A stretch of DNA of 64,000 nucleotides, from positions 804,937 to 868,936 of the forward strand of contig NZ_OBEH01000002.1 in NCBI RefSeq assembly GCF_900215465.1. The letters are read 5' to 3'. The translations under genes and the position numbers were made by a program. This document shows positions 17,909 to 26,174 of the stretch, piece after piece. The stretch is from Flagellimonas pacifica (GTDB lineage: Bacteria > Bacteroidota > Bacteroidia > Flavobacteriales > Flavobacteriaceae). Position 1 is the stretch's first letter; every line of letters starts with the position of its first letter. The notes below the pieces were generated by a model. That model had not been told where the DNA came from and searched no databases. It worked only from the letters and a program-made list of their open reading frames with translations.

Positions 17909-18039
17909 ACCTTTAGGTGTTTTTAAAAGTAGATGTGAAATTAGCCAATAATGATATCATGCTAAAATGATCCTGTTAATACTTATAAACACAGAACAAG
18001 TTTAATCTGAATTGAATATATTTAGGAAATCAAAAAAAT

Positions 18040-18585
18040 ATGGCAAAACCTTTACATTTATTCCTGTTTTTCTTCACCCTTTGTTTCAACTATATTATAT
18101 TTTCCCAAAATCCAAAAGCAGGCCCCGTCATTGCAGATTTTGGCAAGGTTCATAAAATAGACAATCCAGATTTCAAAACCAATGTCAATTCAGATTTCAA
18201 AGTGGTTTTTGATATTACGAACAGTCCAGAATCCCACATAGAAATCAATAAAACCATTGAAACGGCAGCACGTTTTTTAAATATGCATGCACAAAGCGGT
18301 GTTCCGGAATCACAATTGAAAGTTGCCTTGGTCGTACACAATAAAGCTTCAAAAGATATCATTCAAAATAAAGTATACCAAAACAGGTACGGGGTGCCAA
18401 ACCCCAATTACAATATGGTCAAAGAATTGATGAATGCCGGGGTTGAGGTTATTTTATGTGGTCAATCATCCAAATCACGAGATTTTCCAAAAGAAGAACT
18501 TATCCCCGGGGTCAAAATTTCCCTTTCCGCTATGACCGCACTCATTCAATTGCAAAACGAAGGTTATCAACTTATAAAATTCTAA
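18040..18585 (+). CDS. Exported DsrE/DsrF-like protein
   Basis: A 181-residue protein with a signal peptide (LFLFFFTLCFNYIIFS) in the first 24 residues, so periplasmic. Residues ~55-180 fit the DsrE/F-like fold: VVFDITNSPES near the start of the fold, a helix ETAARFLNMHAQSG, and a conserved Cys in ILCGQSSKSRDF. DsrE proteins handle sulfur-transfer intermediates, but exported Bacteroidota members have no proven function. It is 11 bases upstream of the M20D gene, so probably an operon. Confidence 0.8.
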   Translation: MAKPLHLFLFFFTLCFNYIIFSQNPKAGPVIADFGKVHKIDNPDFKTNVNSDFKVVFDITNSPESHIEINKTIETAARFLNMHAQSGVPESQLKVALVVHNKASKDIIQNKVYQNRYGVPNPNYNMVKELMNAGVEVILCGQSSKSRDFPKEELIPGVKISLSAMTALIQLQNEGYQLIKF

Positions 18586-18596
18586 ACTAAAAACAC

Positions 18597-19871
18597 ATGC
18601 GCAAAACACTAACATTTACGCTACTCCTAATCAGTCTGTCATTTTGGGCTCAAGACCACAACCTGAAAAAAGATTATTCCTCTGTTGAAAACAAGGTAAT
18701 AGAATGGCGACGGGATTTCCATCAAAACCCAGAACTCAGTAATCGGGAGTTCAAAACTGCCGAAAAAATTGCCAAACATCTAAAATCCTTAGGAATTGAC
18801 GTACAAACCGGAGTGGCGCATACAGGTGTCGTAGGACTGCTAAAAGGTAATCAACCCGGTAAGGTAGTTGCTCTTCGAGCAGATATTGATGCGCTACCGG
18901 TAACCGAGCGCAACGACCTTCCTTTTAAATCTGAACTAAAATCTACGTTTTTGGGTAAAGAGGTTGGAGTAATGCACGCTTGTGGACATGACACGCATAC
19001 CGCAATTCTAATGGGTGTTGCCGAAGTGCTTTCCAAAAACAAGGATAAAATCAAAGGAACGGTAAAATTCATCTTCCAACCTGCAGAGGAAGGCGCACCT
19101 CCAGGTGAAGAAGGTGGTGCTTTGCTAATGGTAAAGGAAGGTGTCCTTTCCAATCCAGATGTTGATGCCATCTTTGGTCTTCATATTAATTCGCAGACCC
19201 CAGTGGGAACCATCAAATACAAACCAGGGGGAAGTATGGCCGCAGCGCAGCGCTTTGTTATCAATGTAAAAGGAAAACAAACGCACGGTTCTCAACCTTG
19301 GGGTGGTGTTGACCCCATTTTGATCAGTGCAAAAATCATTGATGGGTTACAGACAATCATAAGTAGAGAAACAGAATTGACTAATGAAGCAGCTGTAATC
19401 ACTGTGGGTAAAATTACCAGTGGTGTACGGTTCAACATTATTCCAGAAAGTGCAGAATTGATAGGAACCATCCGCACTCTGGATTACGATATGCAAAAAC
19501 ACATCAACAAACGTATGGAAGAAATGGTGCCTGCCATTGCCCAAGCTTATGGAGGTGATGCCACTATCGATATCAAGAGCTCTACTTCCATTACTTTCAA
19601 TGATTTAGAACTAACTCCTAAAATGGTTCCCACCCTTCAAAGGGTGGCTGGCACGGAAAATGTTGTGGTCCACAAAGCCATTACCGGCGCAGAAGATTTT
19701 AGTTATTTTCAAGAAAAAGTTCCTGGGCTGTATTTCTTTTTAGGCGGAATGACCCCCGGAAATACAGAATCGTTTCCACACCATACCCCAGACTTTAAAA
19801 TTGATGACAGCGGACTGCTCTTGGGTGTGAAAGCAATGACAGAGTTGACATTGGATTATTTGAATATGTAA
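18597..19871 (+). CDS. M20D family amidohydrolase / N-acyl amino acid hydrolase, exported
   Basis: A 424-residue di-metal hydrolase related to HipO, AbgB and IAA-amino acid hydrolases, with a signal peptide ending near WAQ (residue ~19). Metal-binding features are MHACGHDTH (Cys129, His131 and the following His), the catalytic glutamate in QPAEEG near 164, and a later H in GLHINS. The dimerisation or lid domain is at ~195-310. It would cleave amide-linked acyl groups from amino acids in the periplasm; the natural substrate is unknown. The following gene starts one base after its stop. Confidence 0.92.
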   Translation: MRKTLTFTLLLISLSFWAQDHNLKKDYSSVENKVIEWRRDFHQNPELSNREFKTAEKIAKHLKSLGIDVQTGVAHTGVVGLLKGNQPGKVVALRADIDALPVTERNDLPFKSELKSTFLGKEVGVMHACGHDTHTAILMGVAEVLSKNKDKIKGTVKFIFQPAEEGAPPGEEGGALLMVKEGVLSNPDVDAIFGLHINSQTPVGTIKYKPGGSMAAAQRFVINVKGKQTHGSQPWGGVDPILISAKIIDGLQTIISRETELTNEAAVITVGKITSGVRFNIIPESAELIGTIRTLDYDMQKHINKRMEEMVPAIAQAYGGDATIDIKSSTSITFNDLELTPKMVPTLQRVAGTENVVVHKAITGAEDFSYFQEKVPGLYFFLGGMTPGNTESFPHHTPDFKIDDSGLLLGVKAMTELTLDYLNM

Positions 19872-19872
19872 G

Positions 19873-21447
19873 ATGGAAATAGTATTGGATTTTCTAGGAT
19901 CGATTTCTTGGTGGGTCTGGGTTCTGGTTTTTTTGGCTCTAGTGGCTATTCGTGATATATTCTTTCAAAAATCACATACCATTAGTCACAACTTTCCAAT
20001 TGTTGGACACCTTAGGTATTGGTTGGAGAGTATTGGTCCGGAAATGCGACAGTATTTTGTAGCCAATAATCGCGAAGAGCTTCCATTCAATCGAATTGAG
20101 AGAGGTTGGATATATGCTTCGGCCAAAAAGGAAAACAATTACGAAGGATTTGGTACGGATCGAGATATTTATGCACACCAACACATCTTTGTAAAGAATG
20201 CAATGATTGGATATCAGGTACCCGAAAACCACCCCAACAAACAAAATCCATATTTCTTGCCTTGTGCCAAAGTAATTGGGGCATACAACAAGCGTAAAAA
20301 ACCTTATCGACCTGCCTCTGTGATCAACGTGTCTGCCATGAGTTTTGGTTCGCTCTCTGCTGCGGCAGTCAAATCCATGAATAAAGGTGTTGAAAAGAGC
20401 CATGCTTATCACAATACTGGAGAAGGAGGACTTTCCCCCTATCACAAACAAGGTGGTGATGTCATTTTTCATTTTGGAACAGGATATTTTGGAGTGCGAT
20501 CCAGAGAGGGCAATTTTTCTATGGAGAAAATGAAGATTCTAGTTGATGAGAATCCATGTATCAAAGCTATTGAAATCAAACTTTCACAAGGAGCAAAACC
20601 AGGTAAGGGAGGTGTGCTTCCTGGTGCCAAGATTTCTCCTGAAATAGCTAAAATAAGAGGAGTTGAAGTTGGTAAGGATGTTCTCTCCCCTGCTACACAT
20701 AAAGCTTTCAATTCCATTCCTGAGCTCTTACACCTTATTGAAGACATCGCCAATCAAACAGGGCTACCGGTCGGAATTAAAGCAGCAATCGGGAAATTAA
20801 CGCAATGGGAAGAGCTCGCAGATTTGATGAAAAAATCTGGAAAGGGTCCTGATTTCATTACAATTGATGGTGGTGAAGGTGGTACAGGTGCGGCCCCGCC
20901 CAGTTTTGCAGATCATGTTTCTTTGCCTTGGGTCTACGGTTTCTCATCGGTATACAAAATATTTAAAGAAAGGGCACTTGCCGAGCGTATTGTTTTTATA
21001 GGGAGCGGAAAATTGGGATTTCCCGCAAAGGCTGCAATGGCTTTTGCCATGGGAGTTGACTGTATCAATGTAGCCCGCGAGGCCATGATGAGTATTGGTT
21101 GTATTCAGGCCCAAGTTTGTCATACCAACAGATGTCCTGCGGGAGTGGCCACGCAGAGTAAGTGGTTACAAAAAGGTATCAGTGTTCCTTTAAAATCTGA
21201 CCGTTTGGCTCAATATTTCAAAACATTTAGAAAGGAATTTTTGGAAATTACTCATGCTGCTGGTTACGAACATCCTTGTCAATTTAGCATGAATGATATA
21301 CAAGTCAATGTAGATGATGACTACCTTAGCAGTGACCTAGAATCAGTATATGGTTATTGCAAAAATGAAGTCCCATTCAGTTCAATGCAAGAACTTTACG
21401 ATTGCGTCTATTTGGGTAGTAAAACAACTTCCAAAAAAACACCCTAA
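19873..21447 (+). CDS. FMN-binding GltB-like glutamate synthase family protein, membrane-anchored
   Basis: A 524-residue protein with the FMN/glutamate synthase central domain. An N-terminal hydrophobic segment (WVWVLVFLALVAI) probably anchors it. Residues ~150-460 form a TIM barrel with GEGGLSPYHKQGG, IDGGEGGTGAAP and the iron-sulfur motif C-x5-C-x4-C near residue 409, as in the 3Fe-4S site of glutamate synthase. It lacks the glutamine amidotransferase domain, so it is not a stand-alone glutamate synthase. Its substrate is unknown. It is almost contiguous with the M20D gene. Confidence 0.85.
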   Translation: MEIVLDFLGSISWWVWVLVFLALVAIRDIFFQKSHTISHNFPIVGHLRYWLESIGPEMRQYFVANNREELPFNRIERGWIYASAKKENNYEGFGTDRDIYAHQHIFVKNAMIGYQVPENHPNKQNPYFLPCAKVIGAYNKRKKPYRPASVINVSAMSFGSLSAAAVKSMNKGVEKSHAYHNTGEGGLSPYHKQGGDVIFHFGTGYFGVRSREGNFSMEKMKILVDENPCIKAIEIKLSQGAKPGKGGVLPGAKISPEIAKIRGVEVGKDVLSPATHKAFNSIPELLHLIEDIANQTGLPVGIKAAIGKLTQWEELADLMKKSGKGPDFITIDGGEGGTGAAPPSFADHVSLPWVYGFSSVYKIFKERALAERIVFIGSGKLGFPAKAAMAFAMGVDCINVAREAMMSIGCIQAQVCHTNRCPAGVATQSKWLQKGISVPLKSDRLAQYFKTFRKEFLEITHAAGYEHPCQFSMNDIQVNVDDDYLSSDLESVYGYCKNEVPFSSMQELYDCVYLGSKTTSKKTP

Positions 21448-21452
21448 TTTTG
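21445..21452 (+). promoter_or_regulatory. Candidate -7 element before the degenerate OmpA-like gene
   Basis: TAATTTTG overlaps the stop of the preceding gene, 33 bases before the next ATG, and matches TAnnTTTG. There is no clear -33 element. Confidence 0.35.
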
Positions 21453-21484
21453 ATTTGAAATAATAGACCAAATATTACTTACTT

Positions 21485-22258
21485 ATGAAAAGAAAATTAC
21501 CAATAATCCTATGCTTGATTCTAACAACGGTAGGGTTTTCACAGAAGAAAAGTGAGCTATTCGCTCAAATCGATGATTTGAAGACCAATATTAAAAGTGT
21601 AGAGCAGGAACTGGCGGAAACTAAACGTAAAGTTTCATCTAGTAAGGCCAAAGCGGAAACCCTTGAAATTGAAAATGTAAGTTTAAGAGATGCCAACGCT
21701 ACGCTTTTAAAGAATCTGAGCAGTTTTTCTGAGCTTTCTAAAAAGAATAGTGAAAATGTAAACAAAACCTTGGCCGCCTTAAGTCGCAAAGAAAAACAGT
21801 TGAGTGTTTTGAACGAAATGATAGCATCCAATGATTCCACTGCAATTGTATTGTTGTCCAAGGTTAAACAAACCTTGGGAGAAGGTGCCAATGCCGATGT
21901 TAATGAGGGAGCAATTGTAATATCGAATAGTATCACCAATTTATTTGGTTCCGATACTTCAACTGATTTAACCGATGAAGGTAAAACTTGGTTAGCTAAT
22001 GTGGCCAAAGTGATTATTGCCAATCCCACACTCAAAACTCAAATTGAGGGGTTGAACATCACGGGAGAGTTTGCCGTAACACTGGACCAAACCGCATCTG
22101 TTTCCAAAGAACTGATAGGAGCCTTACAAGTTCCGGCTGATGCCATTGGGATTTCTGTAAAAGACGGAAACTTTAAGGAAGGGGTTGCAATTAGATTACA
22201 ACCAGACCATAAAGGATTTTACGACAGGGCCAAAGAGCGTTTGACCAAAGGGCAATAA
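21485..22258 (+). CDS. Exported coiled-coil protein with degenerate OmpA-like C-terminus
   Basis: A 257-residue protein with a signal peptide ending near VGFSQ but no lipobox Cys. Residues ~25-115 are a heptad-rich coiled coil similar in layout to the lipoprotein at 13967. The next part (DVNEGAIVISNSITNLFGSDT...) aligns by eye with its OmpA domain: VEKGVVYVSISDKLLFRSGS there, EGAIVISNSITNLFGSDTST here. The diagnostic HTDN and NRRTR residues are absent, so peptidoglycan binding through the usual Asp/Arg pair is unlikely. It looks like a diverged paralogue. The following 129 bases hold a hairpin and no start codon of note. Confidence 0.7.
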   Translation: MKRKLPIILCLILTTVGFSQKKSELFAQIDDLKTNIKSVEQELAETKRKVSSSKAKAETLEIENVSLRDANATLLKNLSSFSELSKKNSENVNKTLAALSRKEKQLSVLNEMIASNDSTAIVLLSKVKQTLGEGANADVNEGAIVISNSITNLFGSDTSTDLTDEGKTWLANVAKVIIANPTLKTQIEGLNITGEFAVTLDQTASVSKELIGALQVPADAIGISVKDGNFKEGVAIRLQPDHKGFYDRAKERLTKGQ

Positions 22259-22354
22259 AAAATCACCTTAGTACGACTAGGCAATGAAAGTGTGTTGGTT
22301 GTTACATCCAAGTTGTTGGTCGATTTAAATGAAAAAAGGGAATTGATTGCGCTA

Positions 22355-22383
22355 TCTTGATTTCTTCTAAAAGAAAATCAAGA
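22355..22383 (+). promoter_or_regulatory. Hairpin directly upstream of the GH92 start
   Basis: TCTTGATTTCTT and AAGAAAATCAAGA form a near-perfect stem, with one bulged A and loop CTAA. It ends four bases before the ATG at 22388. It may affect translation initiation or be a terminator for the upstream gene; no T-run follows. Confidence 0.4.
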
Positions 22384-22387
22384 CTTC

Positions 22388-24664
22388 ATGGCCTCTTTAT
22401 TTAAAAAATCCCTTTTTACAGGGACGATTATTATTTGTGCTTTGTCATGCTCGCAAGAGCAAAAAAGTCCCAAACAGCAAATTGACCCCTTAAATTATGT
22501 TGACCCTTTTATTGGAACAGGTTTTCATGGCCACACCTTCCCTGGTCCTGTTTTACCGCATGGAATGGTACAATTGGGCCCAGATACACGCCTAAATGGC
22601 TGGGATGCTTCCAGTGGATACCATTATAGCGATAGTACTATTTATGGTTTTTCCCATACCCATTTAAGCGGAACGGGTATTGGAGATATGGGTGATATTC
22701 TGGTATTACCCTTCACTGAAGAAAAAGAGAACAAACCAATTGCCACTTTTAAAAAATCAAACGAACATGCTGAGGTCGGTCTTTATACTGTCAAGTTTGA
22801 TAATTATCAGGTCGAAGCTAAATTGACCGCAACAAAACGGGCGGGCATGCACCAATACAGTTATGATCCGTCCACTAAAAAAAAGTTATTGTTGGATTTG
22901 GGCCACATATTACAACAGACTTGGGGGCATAGCAATACCTTAAACCAGCTTGAAATTGTAAATGATAGCACCATAAGAGGTCTAAAACAGTCACAAGGTT
23001 GGGCCTATGATCATAAGGTCTATTTCTATGCCAAGTTTTCCAGTTCTTTTGCTGTGGAAGAAATTGTGGTAGATAGTATTATGGTGAATACCGAATTGAC
23101 CGAGCACGAGGGAAGAAATATTCACACCGTTCTTAATTTTCCTTCTCTCAAGAACGATCAGTCCTTGATGCTAAAAGTGGGGATATCAGCAGTGGACTTG
23201 ATGGGAGCGGAAAACAACCTGAAAACTGAAATCTCCCATTGGAATTTTGACAAGGTAGTATCGGATGCTAAAGAAAAATGGAAAAATGAATTGGGTCGAA
23301 TCAAGGTAGTAACCAGCAATGAAAAAGTACTCACTACATTTTATACGTCGCTATACCACAGTATGATCGCACCCATGTTGTATCAAGATGTGGATGGTAG
23401 ATATAGGGGCATCGATAAAAAAATACACAAAACTAAAGAAGGAGAGGTTAACTATACGGTATATTCGTTATGGGATACGTTTAGGGCACTTCATCCTTTG
23501 ATGACCATAATTGACGAACCCAAATCTATTGAATATGTCAACAATCTGCTGTCCAAGTATGAACAAGGTGGCCTATTGCCCAAATGGCCTTTGGCTTCAA
23601 ACTATACTGGCACCATGGTGGGTTATCCTGCCGTTGCCAACATTGCCGATGCCTTGTCAAAAAAATTACCGGGTATTGATTCCCAATTAGCGCTTAAGGC
23701 TTCAATTACCAGCAGTTCTTACCTTCCAGAATTGATAGCGGATGAAGCAGAACCCCGAAAAAAAAGAGTGATGTCGGAACACAACAAGTATATCAATGAA
23801 GGCGCCCATATTCCTTCCGATAAGATTACCGGCTCTATTTCCTATGGCTTGGAAAATGCCTATTATGATTGGTGTATTTCTCAAATTGCATCATTTGCCA
23901 ATAACGATTCCATTTCAAAGGAATTTCAACAACGAGCGTTGGCCTATCGACAATATTTTGATTCAGAAACAGGCTTTATGCGAGGAAGAAATGCGGATGG
24001 TTCCTGGAGAGAACCGTTCAATCCAAAACATTCGGATCATGAACATTCCGATTACATTGAAGGCAATGCCTGGCAATGGAATTGGTTTGTACCTCATGAC
24101 ATTGAAGGTTTTGCCCAATTGTACGGAGGCTACGATTCTTTCACCATGAAAATGGACAGTCTTTTTTCAACTTCTTCTGAAATTGAAGGTGATAATGCTA
24201 GTGGAGATATTACTGGGCTTATAGGACAATACGCCCATGGCAACGAGCCAAGCCATCATATTTCGCATATGTACACCTATGCAGGCCAAGCATGGAAAAC
24301 ACAGAAGTTGGTGGACCAAATTCTAAAAGAATTCTACACCACGGAACCTGATGGCATTATTGGGAATGAGGATTGTGGTCAGATGTCGGCTTGGTACATC
24401 TTAAATGCTATGGGTTTCTATCAGGTAACCCCTGGCAAGCCAGAATATGTAATAGGAAGGCCGTTATTCGATAAAGTTGAGATTCCTTTAGGAAGCGGCA
24501 AAACCTTCTCCATCATTACATATAATAACTCGTCAGAAAACAAATATGTGCAATCAGCACAACTAAATGGGAAAGAATTGGATGAGCTGTTCTTTACCCA
24601 TGATGACATTAAGAAAGGCAGTACATTGGAGATTACAATGGGAAATCGACCTAAAAAACAATGA
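22388..24664 (+). CDS. GH92 family alpha-mannosidase, lipoprotein
   Basis: A 758-residue lipoprotein (signal followed by LSCSQ, lipidated Cys ~20) of glycoside hydrolase family 92, calcium-dependent exo-alpha-mannosidases (mostly alpha-1,2). Family features are DPFIGTGFHGHTFPGP near the N-terminus, EGNAWQWNWFVPHD (catalytic region), GNEPSHHISHMY and GNEDCGQMSAW near 650. It would trim mannose from N- or O-glycans or yeast-type mannan at the cell surface. No SusC/SusD pair or other CAZyme is adjacent, so it is not in an obvious polysaccharide utilisation locus. The extent is full length, with no truncation. Confidence 0.93.
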   Translation: MASLFKKSLFTGTIIICALSCSQEQKSPKQQIDPLNYVDPFIGTGFHGHTFPGPVLPHGMVQLGPDTRLNGWDASSGYHYSDSTIYGFSHTHLSGTGIGDMGDILVLPFTEEKENKPIATFKKSNEHAEVGLYTVKFDNYQVEAKLTATKRAGMHQYSYDPSTKKKLLLDLGHILQQTWGHSNTLNQLEIVNDSTIRGLKQSQGWAYDHKVYFYAKFSSSFAVEEIVVDSIMVNTELTEHEGRNIHTVLNFPSLKNDQSLMLKVGISAVDLMGAENNLKTEISHWNFDKVVSDAKEKWKNELGRIKVVTSNEKVLTTFYTSLYHSMIAPMLYQDVDGRYRGIDKKIHKTKEGEVNYTVYSLWDTFRALHPLMTIIDEPKSIEYVNNLLSKYEQGGLLPKWPLASNYTGTMVGYPAVANIADALSKKLPGIDSQLALKASITSSSYLPELIADEAEPRKKRVMSEHNKYINEGAHIPSDKITGSISYGLENAYYDWCISQIASFANNDSISKEFQQRALAYRQYFDSETGFMRGRNADGSWREPFNPKHSDHEHSDYIEGNAWQWNWFVPHDIEGFAQLYGGYDSFTMKMDSLFSTSSEIEGDNASGDITGLIGQYAHGNEPSHHISHMYTYAGQAWKTQKLVDQILKEFYTTEPDGIIGNEDCGQMSAWYILNAMGFYQVTPGKPEYVIGRPLFDKVEIPLGSGKTFSIITYNNSSENKYVQSAQLNGKELDELFFTHDDIKKGSTLEITMGNRPKKQ

Positions 24665-24737
24665 TGTTTTACTTAGGGATACTTTTTGTTCTTTTCGTCC
24701 GTTTTAGATTTTATAAAATCCAAAAACAAACCATCCT

Positions 24738-25256
24738 ATGACCGGAGATCAGATTTTTCAGCTTTTTGCTTATTTATTACCTGCTGTTGTTACCGGAGCG
24801 GTAGCCTTTTACTTCTTCAGATTGCATACTAGAAATGAAGATGGTCGAAGACGTTTTTTATTACATAAAGATTCACAAAAAGATACACTGCCCATCAGAT
24901 TGCAAGCCTATGAAAGAATGGTGCTCTTCTTGGAGAGAATCTCCATCAATAGTTTAGTAGTTAGGGTGGCTCCCAAAGGAAAGGACAAAAGTGCTTATGA
25001 AAATCTACTCATCAAACAAGTGGAAACCGAATTTGAACACAATCTTTCCCAACAAATTTATATGTCAGAAGAATGCTGGAACATTATCAAGGCAGCTAAA
25101 AATGCTACCATCCAAATTATTCGTTCTGCAGGTATGAGCGAAACGGACTCTCCAGATAAATTACGGGAAGATATCCTTAACCAAACCATGGAAAAACAAT
25201 CACCATCAACTACTGCCTTGGCATTTGTAAAAAAGGAAGTAGGCGAATTATGGTAA
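24738..25256 (+). CDS. DUF7935 family membrane protein
   Basis: A Bacteroidota-specific protein of unknown function, 172 residues. It has one N-terminal transmembrane helix (FQLFAYLLPAVVTGAVAFYFF) and a helical soluble part. Its conserved core LPIRLQAYERMVLFLERIS and the EFEHNLSQQIY segment are what I recall for the family. The stop is three bases from the convergent patatin gene. I see no catalytic motif. Confidence 0.8.
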   Translation: MTGDQIFQLFAYLLPAVVTGAVAFYFFRLHTRNEDGRRRFLLHKDSQKDTLPIRLQAYERMVLFLERISINSLVVRVAPKGKDKSAYENLLIKQVETEFEHNLSQQIYMSEECWNIIKAAKNATIQIIRSAGMSETDSPDKLREDILNQTMEKQSPSTTALAFVKKEVGELW

Positions 25257-25259
25257 TAT

Positions 25260-26174
25260 TTAATCTGTGTGGTCTGGTGCTATTGGACTAGTTTCCTCAT
25301 TTTTGTTTTTAGCATACAGATAGCCTCTTTTCCACCATCTTGTCATTCGTTCTTTGTTAAAAACCAATGAGTTTGTAGTTAAAATTGTTGGTGTGTAATA
25401 AAAATTGATGATAGCATCATTTTGATTGGCAACAAGCTTACCAATTCTTACATTTTGGTTTTCAATCCTATCCAAAACAAAACTAAAAATGGTGGTTATC
25501 AATTCAAAAGGATTTCTGGCCGGCATACGGTTCAAGTAATTCACTTCGGTGTGAAGCACCACTACATCAATTTCGGTTGCTCCTCGTTTTACAGCTTCTT
25601 CTATGGGCACAAGGCTTCCCAACCCTCCATCTGCATATTCACATCCATTTCGCCTTACCAAACTCATAAATGGCGCGTAGTTGGAAGAAATCCAAATCCA
25701 ATCGCAAAATTCATCATATGTACAATCGTTTATCGACTTATACTCTACCTGATTCAAAGAGAGGTTAGAAACCGTGACCACAATATCTTTAGCACCTTGC
25801 TTTAACTCTTTAAATTCTTCTGGAGTTATAGAGTTACGGATAAGTTTACGAAGGTTTTCACTTTCCCCAAAGGTTTTTTTACCTCGGATAAAATTTTTGA
25901 CCACATTCCAATGATTTATGGCAATAGTTTCTACCCCATGCTTCTTTTTGACCAAGAACGGACAGTTGTTGAATATACTGTCCTGATTGACCGAGGAATA
26001 AATCTGTTTGATCTTGTCAAGCTTATTCAATGCTAAATGCGAAATTAGAAGACTCCCTGTGGAGGTCCCCACAAACAAATCGTATTCATGCTTCGCTTCC
26101 TGAATTAGGAACTGAGCAACCCCACCAGCAAATGCCCCCTTGCTTCCACCTCCAGAAATAACCAATGCCCTCAT
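25260..26174 (-). CDS. Patatin-like phospholipase family protein
   Basis: Predicted lipid acyl hydrolase of 304 residues using a Ser-Asp dyad. The oxyanion loop is GGGSKGAF near residue 8, the nucleophile Ser38 lies in GTSTG (36-40), and the Asp is in the DGG motif near residue 182. No signal peptide or membrane segment is obvious, so probably cytoplasmic. Its ATG overlaps the stop of the upstream M1 gene by four bases, so the two are translationally coupled. Confidence 0.92.
   Translation of the reverse strand: MRALVISGGGSKGAFAGGVAQFLIQEAKHEYDLFVGTSTGSLLISHLALNKLDKIKQIYSSVNQDSIFNNCPFLVKKKHGVETIAINHWNVVKNFIRGKKTFGESENLRKLIRNSITPEEFKELKQGAKDIVVTVSNLSLNQVEYKSINDCTYDEFCDWIWISSNYAPFMSLVRRNGCEYADGGLGSLVPIEEAVKRGATEIDVVVLHTEVNYLNRMPARNPFELITTIFSFVLDRIENQNVRIGKLVANQNDAIINFYYTPTILTTNSLVFNKERMTRWWKRGYLYAKNKNEETSPIAPDHTD

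Noticed and set aside
22388-24664. GH92 gene as part of a polysaccharide utilisation locus
   Set aside because: No SusC/SusD pair, regulator or other CAZyme gene is near it.
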